Source of the DNA: Coemansia sp. RSA 922
Taxonomy: Eukaryota; Kickxellomycota; Kickxellomycetes; Kickxellales; Kickxellaceae
Length of the DNA: 23,508 bases
NCBI GenBank assembly: GCA_027577415.1
Contig: JANBQS010000274.1
Coordinates: 1 to 23,508, forward strand
Direction of reading: 5' to 3'
Each line of letters opens with the position of its first letter. Position 1 is the first letter of the stretch. Both the position numbers and the translations under genes were made by a program. Under the pieces are notes generated by a model that saw only the letters and a list, made by a program, of their open reading frames with translations, did not search any database and was not told where the DNA came from. Positions 1-8,896 of this stretch are shown here, piece after piece.

Positions 1-1341
1 GCAAAACCTACACCATCGTCTACACAGACTGCGCTAGAGTCGGTGGCAACCAAACGCAGCGACGCGCTAAAGAAGCTTGACAACTTGACCAAAAAGGAGC
101 GACGCGAGGAGGCCCAGCGCTTGGGCTTGCTGACTGAAGAAGAGGTTAATGCTGTGCTGCACGCAAAGGAAAACTCGTGGTTTATCGAGCCTGTTGCTGG
201 CGGATCTAGGCTTCGGGTGGATACCAATCAGGTATCGTCGAATGATCCAATTGAAGACTACCTGGCATGGACGACGCTTTCTTCCAACGCCACCAACCGC
301 CATATGTTTAGCGTATTCGATGGTCACGCCGGATACATGTGCGCAGAGCAGCTCGCCGCAAGGATGGGACCTATGCTCGACAAGTCGCTGGAGGTCATTG
401 CTCAGCTAGCCGACTTGAAGAAGGGCGTTAAAAAGCCAGAGTTTGAAGCTGACGACAAGGCGCTTGTGAAGACTATTCGCCAGATTGAGCGCGAGGCCGG
501 ACTGAACTGGGACCATGTTCCGCTGGCGCTTACTGCGACCTTTATTAACATGGACTATGAGCTGGTGACTGGCGCTTTAGCAGAGTTCCGCAAGCAGCAG
601 CAGCTGATGCGCATGGATGAGCTCCTGGGCCCATCGGTTTCGGGTAGCTGCGGCTTGGTGGCTGTGGTCGACACTGAGGCCAAGGAAGTCGTAGTGGCCA
701 ATACGGGCGATAGTCGCGCGTTGTTGGGAGTACGCCTGAAGAACGGCACATGGAAGGCTGTCCGCCTAAGCCAGGACCAGACTGCTGACAATGCCAATGA
801 GCTGGCGCGTATGGCGCGAGAGCACCCCGGAGAGAACTCTGTCATCCACCGTGGACGCGTATTGGGCGGACTGATGCCGACTCGGGCGTTTGGCGACTGC
901 CGCTACAAGTGGCCGCTTGAGGCACAGCAGGACTTGTTCCCCATTCTTTATTCGCGTGGGCACCGCTACGCAACGACGCCGCCCAACTATGTTACGCCGC
1001 CCTATGTCACTGCGCGCCCCGTCATTGTCAAGCACATGCTGAGCGACGATGACAAGTTTATTGTCATTGCGTCGGATGGACTCTACGACCAGCTGTCGGA
1101 TGCTGAGGTCATTGGCTCTGTTTCGCAGTGGTACGAGGCACATAACCAGAAGGGTGCATCGACGCTGACAACAGAGGATGACAATGCTGCCACGCACTTG
1201 ATTCGCGCCGCACTGTCTACTGACCAGTCGGGTCGTCGCAGCGACACTTATATCCGCCGCTTGCTGGCCATTCCGCCGCCTCACTCGCGCCGCTTCCGCG
1301 ATGACATATCTGTGACAATAGTCACTTTGAATGCCAAGTAG
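1..1341 (+). CDS. PP2C-type Ser/Thr phosphatase, mitochondrial Ptc5/PDP-like (5' end cut by window)
   Basis: This is a metal-dependent protein phosphatase of the PP2C/PPM family. The frame is open from base 1 with no ATG before the conserved region, so the start lies outside the window; the first visible codons already align with residue ~113 of the paralogue at 6218. Visible motifs are an acidic SSNDPIEDY element, FDGHAG (bases ~316-333), GSCGLVAVVDT, NTGDSRALLG, TRAFGD, ASDGLYD and the C-terminal RDDIS, i.e. the metal-binding Asp residues are present. The ND/NPIED element and the overall layout match mitochondrial Ptc5/pyruvate dehydrogenase phosphatase proteins, and the paralogue carries a presequence and a membrane helix. 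The substrate (E1 of pyruvate dehydrogenase in that family) is inferred only. Codon third positions are clearly richer in G/C than in the paralogue. It ends with TAG at 1339-1341. Confidence 0.9.
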   Translation, partial: AKPTPSSTQTALESVATKRSDALKKLDNLTKKERREEAQRLGLLTEEEVNAVLHAKENSWFIEPVAGGSRLRVDTNQVSSNDPIEDYLAWTTLSSNATNRHMFSVFDGHAGYMCAEQLAARMGPMLDKSLEVIAQLADLKKGVKKPEFEADDKALVKTIRQIEREAGLNWDHVPLALTATFINMDYELVTGALAEFRKQQQLMRMDELLGPSVSGSCGLVAVVDTEAKEVVVANTGDSRALLGVRLKNGTWKAVRLSQDQTADNANELARMAREHPGENSVIHRGRVLGGLMPTRAFGDCRYKWPLEAQQDLFPILYSRGHRYATTPPNYVTPPYVTARPVIVKHMLSDDDKFIVIASDGLYDQLSDAEVIGSVSQWYEAHNQKGASTLTTEDDNAATHLIRAALSTDQSGRRSDTYIRRLLAIPPPHSRRFRDDISVTIVTLNAK

Positions 1342-1648
1342 ATACACATGTCTGCGCTTTACTAATTATTTTTTCTATTTTGCAATGTAATGGTCTATTT
1401 CTTTAGAAAGCCAAGAGGGCATCTTTTTCTTAAAGATGTTTGAACGAGCCATTGAACTATAAAGGAAAAAACACCCTTTGAATGCTTTTGAGATTTGCTT
1501 CCTTTCTTGCAGTTTGCAAGTACCCGCTAGTTGTAGGGGGGAAAATAATTGCAACAGGTGGAAGAGAGCTGCTGTTCACACCACAAGCTTTTTGTAAACT
1601 GTTTCTTTATTCTTACTTTTTTTTACTAACTTAAAACAACCCATCGAT
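1342..1648. other. Intergenic gap between PP2C gene and PP2C relic
   Basis: This 307-base AT-rich stretch holds the 3' region of the first phosphatase gene and the presumed promoter of the truncated copy. A small inverted repeat (catcttt / aaagatg, 1421-1439) and a pyrimidine-rich run just before the ATG at 1649 are the only structures seen. No coding sequence or RNA gene was recognised. Confidence 0.5.
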
Positions 1649-2047
1649 ATGCTGGCAATATCTGCAAACAGAGCTATATTATTAAGCAAGCACCGTGTCA
1701 ATGGTGCATTCAGTTGCTCGTCGGCCTGGTCCAAACAGCGGTTCTTAAGTAGTCACGGATATAAAAGCCGCTCATGTTCAGACCAGGGCATCTCGAATCA
1801 TGTAGGCGGTAAGCGGTGTCTAGTACTGGCCATATCCGGCGCACTGGCCTTTACTGGGTATGCTCTGTCAAAGCACCTTGGCAGTAAGCCTAGAGAGGGC
1901 TCTGATATAGCGAATCAAACACCTCTGCGGCCAGAGGTTATGACAGATCTAGTATCAGGTCTGACTGAGCACGGTAATGCGAGCACCCATCAGTGCTATG
2001 TACTGGGCGGAATTGAGAATCACATTGGGTACATGTGCGCAGAGTAG
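1649..2047 (+). pseudogene. Truncated PP2C phosphatase relic (presequence + TM + fragment of catalytic domain)
   Basis: This 132-codon frame resembles the N-terminus of the intact phosphatase at 6218. Both begin MLA (residue 9 of the intact protein), have an Arg/Ser-rich mitochondrial-type leader, and then a membrane segment (LVLAISGALAFTGYALSK here, MALAIGGGGLALAGYTLSQ there). About 55 residues later the frame reaches GYMCAE and stops. GYMCAE is exactly the sequence after FDGHA in the first phosphatase, where the next codon is CAG (Gln); here it is TAG. The bases tacatgtgcgcagag are shared with the first copy. The spacing implies an internal loss of roughly 70 codons relative to the intact gene, and the catalytic FDGH is degraded. 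A decayed tandem duplicate is most likely; a short membrane-anchored protein made from it cannot be excluded. Confidence 0.72.
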
Positions 2048-2151
2048 TGATTTCATTTGCATATATTAAATAAACTCTAAGAAACACACTCCTATCTCCA
2101 ATAGGCTCTAGCTAGCTGTAAATTGCAACTACAAACTGAGTGCTTGAAGTT

Positions 2152-3796
2152 TCACTTGAGGAGTTGTCTAAACTGTGGAGCGTATTTGCTAAATGATCCA
2201 TTACTTTGAAGCACCTCGGTTACTCCAGCTCGATAGTCAGGCAACTGCGTATCCCAAGTGCTAATCTTGTATAGATTTGGACAGGCAAGAGCAAGCAGCA
2301 TTAGAAACTCTGTGAGGCTATTCTTGCTCAGAGTCGAGTGAAATCCTGCATGTAGTTCAACCATGTTACTTCCCACATTACCATACCTAGAGGCTACGTA
2401 GTCTGGTAGTTCATTCTTGGGCAAATGCTCTAGCCAGTTGCCTAAGCCGTCAATTTCGCAGCAAAGCTTTTTCAAAGCAGGTAGAATCTTGAGCAAATGG
2501 AAAATGTCAATTAGCGTCAAACTATCTCTTATTACATCAAATAGTTGTACGTTCTCAAAGCTGAGATGGCTAGGTCCAAACGCCATTAAACTACTAACAG
2601 TTTCTATAAATGTCATACTCAACACTTGTGCAGAGCCTGCTATTCTGTTTAGAAATTTAGCCACATTAGCTTGTCGAACACGAGCAAATGGATGTAATTC
2701 AGTGTCTTCATGAACAATCACTTTTTTCAAGCAATTCCTTTTACTATCAAACTCCATACTCTCGTTTATCACGTCTACAACCACTCTATCAGCCATGAAT
2801 ACTAAGCTCTCTAGAGTGGCACTGTTACCGCGAAACACCACATCATCGGCAAATGGATACTCCATGCCAATATGCAGATGTTTCAAGCTAGGAAACGGAA
2901 CGGCGCCTGGAGTTGTTACTCGTCCATCGCGAAGCTCGATTTTATCGTACATTGTCAACTTTTGCAGATTAGGATATAAAACAATATTGTCGTCTATATC
3001 ATAAAGCAGTGAAACGGCATTATTTATTCCGATTCTCAAGCTTAAAAGCGTGCTGGCACTCATGCATTAAAAATATTGATGGGCTTGATCGGCCACGATT
3101 ATTTAACTCTAGCGAGGAAAGTGAAGGGATCTGGTGAACGGTAGTGGCATATGTTAGATACGCGTGTTCAATCCCAAGTGTAGAGTGTTTAGTGTTACTA
3201 TACAGTGAATTCACAAACAAGCTGAAGGCATCCTCAATCAACGCATCTATTGATGATCCTCCACCAATACACTCTACACGGGTTGAGTTGGTTAAAGTTG
3301 GAGCTATTGACTGAAGTAGGTAAGCAAACTCTAGGGTATTGCAAATAGCACTATCTTTAACAAGATCGGGTCCAATAGGATGAGGTGAAAGTTTAACAAT
3401 AAGCGTCCGCGCAAGAGGTAGGCTTGTGACATCGCCCACGAACTCTGATAGCAGTCTGTAGGACCTGCCGCTTACTATATCAGACATGGAGGTAGTTATT
3501 ATAAGTTCCCTGACCAGCTCAGAAGCATTGACTGGCAGTAAGAACTCTTCAGCAAACGATTGCTTGTGGACATAAATACGATTGGTATTGGAATCAATAA
3601 AAAGGTCAAGATTTCTCCACATGTTTTCAAGCGCCTCTTGCCTCCATACTGAGCATACATACAGTAGCTTCTTTACGGCATTTATTTTGCCTGGACAACT
3701 CCCTAACTGAGGCTTCTGCCCATTAGTTATATGCTGAATAACTAATCGCAAGATGTCTGAAGGAAGGGTTTGAGCAAGTGATACATTGGTAGACAT
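2152..3796 (-). pseudogene. F-box-like protein, frameshifted tandem paralogue
   Basis: Two overlapping frames read on the minus strand (3796-3020, 258 codons; then up to 3063-2152) together align end to end with the intact 548-residue protein at 4184-5830. The N-terminal part has the F-box-like head LPSDILRLVIQHI followed by LLYVCSVWR. The C-terminal part has the shared elements PFPSLKHLHIGMEYPFADD, RNCLKKVIV, LPALKKLCC and the final YAPQFRQLLK. The paralogue reads HKCAHMLQDLRIG where this copy switches frame, so the break lies in the cttttaag stretch near 3041-3050; a 2-base loss fits the alignment best. Function is unknown: F-box heads recruit Skp1 and the rest looks like irregular leucine-rich repeats. 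A sequencing error or an unusual intron could also explain the break. Confidence 0.75.
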
Positions 3797-4183
3797 GAGT
3801 ATAGGCGAGAATAGATTGACAGTAAGTTAAAAAAGGTTGGAAAGCTTGAATAGTATAGTGCGGAGATAAAATACGTCCTCAGCAGAAAAATAATTTGAAA
3901 GCGCACTTTCACAGTGGAAAATCCCTTGCCCACAGCTTTCCTTTGCTCTTTTAAGCTATGTTGCCTCTCTTTTAGAAAAAGACAAAGAACTCAATTCTTT
4001 GATTTGAGACACGCTTTGGGCTAATAAATTAGCAAGTTGCCAAGTTTCTTGCTTGAAACAAAATAATGACTAACTAAAAAAATTGGTTCTGGTTGCTATA
4101 TTTAAAGAAGCAATAGCAAAGCGATTACTAATATAAACCTCCTCGTTTCAGCTACGTCAAATCTCGTAGTGCTTTGTAACTTA
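3797..4183. other. Gap between the two F-box-like paralogues (promoter of the frameshifted copy)
   Basis: This AT-rich stretch of 387 bases lies upstream of the frameshifted F-box copy and downstream of the intact one. It contains a perfect 7-bp inverted repeat, caaagaactcaattctttg, at 3983-4001, of the same CAAAG/CTTTG type found upstream of the intact pair at 6018-6069. No gene was recognised. Confidence 0.5.
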
Positions 4184-5830
4184 TTATTTGAGTAGGCGTC
4201 TGAACCGCGGGGCGTACTTGCTGTACGGTCCACCATTATCAAGAATCTCAGATATTCCTAGACGGTAGTTGGGAGACGTGGGATCAGATGACGTAATGCG
4301 ACACAGCCTCGGGCAGGCAAGAGCCAAAGGCATAATAAACTCTGCAACTGCATTTCTAGTTAAAAATCCTGGAAAGCTTATTTTCAACTCGTAAAAATGC
4401 TTTCCAACATTGTTATATGTTGATAATATGTGGTCGGGAAACTCATCATATGCAATGTTTGCAAGTTCAGCGCCCAAGCCACCACTTCCACAACAAAGCT
4501 TCTTGAGTGCTGGAAGAATCCTGAGCAGATTCAGTATTTGAAAGAGCGATATATTTGTCCACGATGTATCCAACAACTGAATGTTATCAAAGCCATGCGT
4601 TCGTGGGCTAGCCGCAAGCAGGCCATCGACTGCCTCCATATATGAGAGTTTTAACATCTGAGCAGATCCAGCTAGCTTGCTCAATAGCGTGGTCACATCG
4701 GCTTGTAGAGCATAGGCAAGGCCAAACGAATCATAGTCTTCTCCAACAATAACTTTTTTCAAGCACTTACGTTGGTGCCTAAATTCTAAGCTCTTGTTTA
4801 TCATGTCCATCGTCTCTAAATCTACACCAAAGTCTAAGTATTCCAAAGTATTGCTATTGCCGCGGAACATCACGTCATCAGCAAATGGATAGTCCATGAG
4901 AATATGCACGCTTTTTAGACTTGGAAATGGCACAATGTTTGGTGCCAATTCTCTATCATTTGGGCGGAATTCCCTGTCATTAATTTGCAGATGTTGTAGA
5001 TTAGGATATGTAACAGCGTTATTGTTGTTATCATATATTATTCCTCTGGGATTGCCCGACCCTATGCGTAAATCTTGCAACATATGAGCGCATTTGTGAA
5101 GAAGTTTTGTACGCAGGTCTGGTCCCCTACTAAACTGAAGATCTAGCGAGGTAAGCATGGGAATATCATCAATAGTTTTTGAATAGCGAAACTTGATCCT
5201 GTCTAAATCAATCTTTGAGTACTTGACGTTGCTGCACAGCACATTAGACAGCTGGCCAAAAATGCCCTCAAACAGCACACTCATGAGAGAATACTCGCCA
5301 GTGTATTTTATCTCAGTTGATGCTAGTGATACTCGTGTTATTGATCGAAGTAGTTGAGCAAACTCTAGAGTGTTGCCAATACCGACGTCTTTGGTACACC
5401 CATGTCCAACAGGGCTATCGACTATTAGGACCAGAAGCTTTCGAACAAGAGGCAAACTAGTGGTGTTACCCATGAATTCTGACAGCAGTCGGTAAGCATT
5501 TCCACTTAGAATGCTGGACAAGGATACTGATATGTTGAGCTCTCTCACTATACTTGCGGCATTGCCTGGCAACATAAAGTTCTTAGCGAAGGATGGGTTA
5601 AAAGTATGTATCATGTTATCATTTTCGTTAATGGCAATGTTCAGCTCTCTCCACATAAACTCCAGAGTCTCATGTCGCCAGGTAGAGCACACATAGAGCA
5701 TTTCTTTTACGCCATCATTCCTGGCCTTCATAGTGTTTCCAGTTAGTGTTAGTTTGCTTGTCACATACTGCAATACTAGGCGTAAGACGTCTGATGGAAG
5801 CCGTTGTGCTGGGGAATTGGGGTTGGACAT
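4184..5830 (-). CDS. F-box-like / LRR-like protein (intact tandem paralogue)
   Basis: This is a 548-residue protein. I chose the ATG at 5830 because MSNPNSPAQRLPSDVLRL lines up with MSTNVSLAQTLPSDILRL of the neighbouring copy; an in-frame ATG 14 codons upstream (5872) would add a hydrophobic tail without a counterpart. The F-box-like head is at residues ~11-23 (LPSDVLRLVLQYV), followed by YVCSTWRHETLEFMWREL. The remaining ~480 residues show irregular leucine-rich units (for example LTSLDLQF, YPNLQHLQI, PFPSLKSVHI, LPALKKLCCG). By family knowledge such proteins are substrate adaptors of SCF ubiquitin ligases or ligase-independent F-box proteins. Codon use is AT-rich. It is divergent from the PP2C gene at 6218. 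No specific substrate can be named. Confidence 0.8.
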   Translation of the reverse strand: MSNPNSPAQRLPSDVLRLVLQYVTSKLTLTGNTMKARNDGVKEMLYVCSTWRHETLEFMWRELNIAINENDNMIHTFNPSFAKNFMLPGNAASIVRELNISVSLSSILSGNAYRLLSEFMGNTTSLPLVRKLLVLIVDSPVGHGCTKDVGIGNTLEFAQLLRSITRVSLASTEIKYTGEYSLMSVLFEGIFGQLSNVLCSNVKYSKIDLDRIKFRYSKTIDDIPMLTSLDLQFSRGPDLRTKLLHKCAHMLQDLRIGSGNPRGIIYDNNNNAVTYPNLQHLQINDREFRPNDRELAPNIVPFPSLKSVHILMDYPFADDVMFRGNSNTLEYLDFGVDLETMDMINKSLEFRHQRKCLKKVIVGEDYDSFGLAYALQADVTTLLSKLAGSAQMLKLSYMEAVDGLLAASPRTHGFDNIQLLDTSWTNISLFQILNLLRILPALKKLCCGSGGLGAELANIAYDEFPDHILSTYNNVGKHFYELKISFPGFLTRNAVAEFIMPLALACPRLCRITSSDPTSPNYRLGISEILDNGGPYSKYAPRFRRLLK

Positions 5831-6217
5831 GATGCAAAAGAGGTATTCGCAGGCTAAAGAGTAAAAGATCATTTCTTGTCAATTGAGTAAAAAAAATAAG
5901 AATAATAGTGTACTCTCCTTGGGGTGGGTTGGAGCATTTTTTTTTTGTAAAAGCTGCTTAGTACTTTTTGGACATTCAATTCTTTTCCCTTTTCCGAATA
6001 AAGAAGGGTGTGCAATGCTTTGAGTAAAAAAAAAAAACAAAGCACAAGGCTTTGAACAAAGTGTCTTTGAATTGTCAGCTGCGGTTTCTTTTCTGTGGAT
6101 CGGAAGTCCTTCTTTTGGACAGCCCTTCCTATGTGGGCATTTTTTATTATATAAACAACACGACAACTAGCAAGGAATAACACCCTCACCATTTATCCCA
6201 ATTGTTTTTATTTCTCA
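5831..6217. promoter_or_regulatory. Divergent promoter, F-box-like gene / PP2C gene
   Basis: These 387 bases lie between two divergently transcribed start codons, so both promoters must be here. The outstanding structure is an alternating array of five CTTTG/CAAAG elements at 6018-6069, including the inverted pairs caaagcacaaggctttg (6038-6054) and caaagtgtctttg (6057-6069). A TATA-like tattatataaac lies near 6145, upstream of the PP2C start. Regulation by a common factor is inferred. Confidence 0.55.
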
Positions 6218-7837
6218 ATGTCTTCTCAATACTCTGTAGGTATGCTGGCTGCAGCCAGAAGCAAGACGCCAGCTCTAATGTCCAACCGAGTCTCCAGCTC
6301 CTTCAATCGTTTCGCAGGTAGCGAGCCAAGAAAGCAACTTGTGAGTGTACGTGCGTTTAGTGGAACCCAACACAATGCTGAGTCAAACAAGGGTAGTGCG
6401 CCAAGACCATCGGCTTTTCTTAATGGCAAGCTCCGTATGGCACTTGCCATTGGTGGCGGTGGATTGGCATTGGCTGGATACACCCTGTCGCAGTATTCAA
6501 GCAACCAAGCGGTTAAGAAGGTCGAGGCCAAGAGCATTGAGCCTCTTTTGCCAACTGAGGCAGCTTTAAAGTCAGTCGAAATGAAGCACCAGGCGTCAAA
6601 GGCAATACTAGACGGACTGGAGGGGCAAGAGCGGCGCGACAAGATAGTGAGTCTGGATGCCCTTACTGACGAAGAGGTAGACGCGGTATTGAGAGCCAAG
6701 GAAAAAAGATGGCTCGTTGAATCTGAGTCCTCTAAAGTCAAGGTCCAAGTATGTACTAGCCAGGTTTCGTCAAACAATCCTAGTGAAGACTACTTGACAT
6801 GCTCTGGCCTACCATCATCTACAGGTTCGGAAAAGGGCAAAGACAGTGGGATATACATGTTTGGTGTATTTGATGGACATCGCGGTCATAGGTGTGCTGA
6901 GTTTCTTTCTAAACAAATTGGACCACTATTCAAGTATGCGCTATCTGAAATTGACAAACGTTTAAAAGATATTCCCGAGGATATGGATAGACTTGAGTTT
7001 GCAATTAAAATAGGATTTATGGCTATGGATAACACGGCCGTTTCTGATCCAATAGCCAAGTGCCGGGAAGTAATTGCTCAAGGTCAGGACTTGCAAAAGT
7101 TGAAAGAGTTGGTTCAATATGGTGTCTCTGGGAGCTGTGGTTTGGTAGCCATTGTTGATACCAATACCAAGGAGATTGTGGTCGGCAATGTTGGTGATAG
7201 TCGTGCACTTGTTGGTGTGCTACAAGATGATGGTACTTGGAAAGCGGTCCGTCTTACCGAGGATCAGACAGGATCAACCCCCAGTGAGATTGCAAGAATC
7301 CAAAATGAGCACCCTGGTGAGGATGCGGTAATTAGTGGTGGACGGGTGTTGGGAAATCTGATGCCTTCTAGAGCATTTGGCAATATGAGATTTAAGTGGC
7401 CATTAGATATACAGCAAGAGATATTCCCATTCCTCTACGACCTTGGTTTCAACGGAGCCCAAACACCAAAACACTGCCTTACACCACCATATGTGACTGC
7501 TGAGCCAGTTGTAACGAGACACAAGTTGAGCAGTAATGACAAGTTCATGGTGCTTGCTTCAGACGGACTATATGACAATCTGTCGGATGACCAAGTCGTT
7601 GAAGCTGTTGCACAGTGGTACGAGGCAAATAAAGTCACTAAGAACGAGTCGGCTGGTTGCTTGGCTGTTAAGGATAGTAATGCCGCTACGCACTTGATCC
7701 GTGCTGCATTGTCCATTGACTGGAAGGGAACTCAGGGCAGTTTGACTGCACGTAGACTACTGGCTATTCCGTCGCCTCATTCGCGCAGATATCGTGATGA
7801 CATATCAGCAACCGTCGTGACCCTTGATATGGAGTAG
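6218..7837 (+). CDS. Mitochondrial PP2C-type phosphatase, Ptc5/PDP-like
   Basis: This is a complete 539-residue member of the PPM/PP2C family. Residues 1-~50 form a basic, Ser-rich mitochondrial-type presequence. A Gly-rich membrane helix follows at ~73-92, as in inner-membrane Ptc5-type phosphatases. The catalytic domain runs from ~180 to the end: SSNNPSEDY (184-192), FDGHRG (218-223), GSCGLVAIVDT, NVGDSRALVG, SRAFGN, ASDGLYD (447-453) and RDDIS (526-530). The start could also be Met9 (6242), where similarity to the relic at 1649 begins. Compared with the first copy, PIED is PSED and AFGD is AFGN, while the core metal Asp residues stay. Codons are AT-richer at third positions. The likely role is dephosphorylation of a mitochondrial substrate such as pyruvate dehydrogenase; this is inferred from the family. 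Confidence 0.92.
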   Translation: MSSQYSVGMLAAARSKTPALMSNRVSSSFNRFAGSEPRKQLVSVRAFSGTQHNAESNKGSAPRPSAFLNGKLRMALAIGGGGLALAGYTLSQYSSNQAVKKVEAKSIEPLLPTEAALKSVEMKHQASKAILDGLEGQERRDKIVSLDALTDEEVDAVLRAKEKRWLVESESSKVKVQVCTSQVSSNNPSEDYLTCSGLPSSTGSEKGKDSGIYMFGVFDGHRGHRCAEFLSKQIGPLFKYALSEIDKRLKDIPEDMDRLEFAIKIGFMAMDNTAVSDPIAKCREVIAQGQDLQKLKELVQYGVSGSCGLVAIVDTNTKEIVVGNVGDSRALVGVLQDDGTWKAVRLTEDQTGSTPSEIARIQNEHPGEDAVISGGRVLGNLMPSRAFGNMRFKWPLDIQQEIFPFLYDLGFNGAQTPKHCLTPPYVTAEPVVTRHKLSSNDKFMVLASDGLYDNLSDDQVVEAVAQWYEANKVTKNESAGCLAVKDSNAATHLIRAALSIDWKGTQGSLTARRLLAIPSPHSRRYRDDISATVVTLDME

Positions 7838-7921
7838 ACCATTTTTTTTTGTTTGTTTGCCATTTCTAGCAATAATATCCAGAGTTCAGTCTTTTGTGAC
7901 GTATGCACAACTGATTAATAA

Positions 7922-7939
7922 TGATCGATTAATCGATCA
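7922..7939. repeat. Perfect 18-bp palindrome
   Basis: The sequence tgatcgattaatcgatca equals its own reverse complement. It lies between the PP2C stop and the start of the dehydrogenase gene, 111 bases before the latter. It could be an operator-like site for a dimeric transcription factor or part of a 3' structure; neither is proven. Confidence 0.6.
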
Positions 7940-8049
7940 ATACTGATAAAAGGCATCAGTCTTTCCAAATCGATCTTGTCTCTGGCTTTCGTATATATTA
8001 TTTTTCTTCCTTTTTTTATACACTATTGGTATTTTCCATACTATTGTTA

Positions 8050-8896
8050 ATGTTTGAGAGACTTCAGGGCAAGACTGTCTTAATGTAAGTAGTCTATTAC
8101 AGCAACAAGCATTTTTGTTGGCAAACTGGAGACTAACACACTTTCTTTTTTTTGTGTACTTAGTACCGGAGCCAGTTCAGGGATTGGTGAGGCGTGTGCG
8201 TACCAGTTTGCAGCAGCTGGAGCCGATGTGATACTAGGTGCACGTCGTGTAGACCGTCTATCGACAGTATCTGACACGATCCGCTCAAAGTACCCGTCAG
8301 TAACCGTAGAGGCGATTGAGCTTGATGTGCGCAACTCCGAGGCAGTAAACCTAGCGGTATCGTCGATCACCAAAGACATTGACGTACTTGTGAACAACGC
8401 CGGTTTGGCAATGGGTACAGACACCGTGGACAATCTGTCAGATGCAGCGATTGACGCTGTTATTGACACCAACATCAAGGGGCTTTTGTACGTGTCTAGG
8501 GCAGTTGTGCGGCGCATGAAGCAGCAAGGTCATGGGCACGTTATCATGATGGGGTCGATTGCAGGGCTTGTCGGGTACCCTACCGGTAGCGTGTACTGTG
8601 CGACGAAGGCGGCGGTTAGAGCTATCACAGAGTCGTTGAGGGCAGAGACTATTGGCGTGCCTATCCGTGTTACTGAAATCAAACCGGGAATGGTCGAGAC
8701 TGAGTTTTCGGTGGTTAGGTATGGCGGTGATAAAGATAAGGCTAGCAGTGTGTACAAGGGTATTGAGCCAATGACGGCTGATGATGTGGCAGAGTCAGTT
8801 GTGTTTGCTGCGTCGCGGCACCCCCGCTGTGTTGTGGCAGACGTGGTGTTGCTGGCTACTGGGCAGGCGTCGGCTACTCTATCGCATCGCAAGTAA
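8050..8896 (+). CDS. Short-chain dehydrogenase/reductase, YdfG/YMR226C-like (one intron)
   Basis: This is an NADP-dependent oxidoreductase of the classical SDR family. Exon 1 is 8050-8084 and exon 2 is 8164-8896; joining them gives 255 residues and completes the nucleotide-binding motif VLITGASSGIG across the junction (TGASSGIG 13-20). ARR at 38-40 suggests NADP preference. Also visible are NNAG (89-92), Asn115, Ser143 and YCATK (Tyr156, Lys160), so the Asn-Ser-Tyr-Lys tetrad is complete. The sequence resembles the bacterial YdfG and yeast YMR226C group, which oxidise L-serine, L-allo-threonine and 3-hydroxy acids; that substrate range is inferred. The enzyme is probably cytosolic. A polyadenylation-like ggaataaaaa follows at about 8920. 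Confidence 0.9.
8085..8163 (+). other. Spliceosomal intron in the SDR gene
   Basis: This 79-nt intron has 5' site GTAAGT, a branch-point match gaCTAACac at 8131-8140, a pyrimidine tract and 3' site acTTAG. Splicing joins AT|T into the Ile codon of VLITGA and restores the frame. It is the clearest intron in the window. Confidence 0.9.

Noticed and set aside
766..1347. 193-codon minus-strand frame over the first PP2C gene
   Set aside because: It is an antisense shadow of conserved phosphatase motifs and has no family features.
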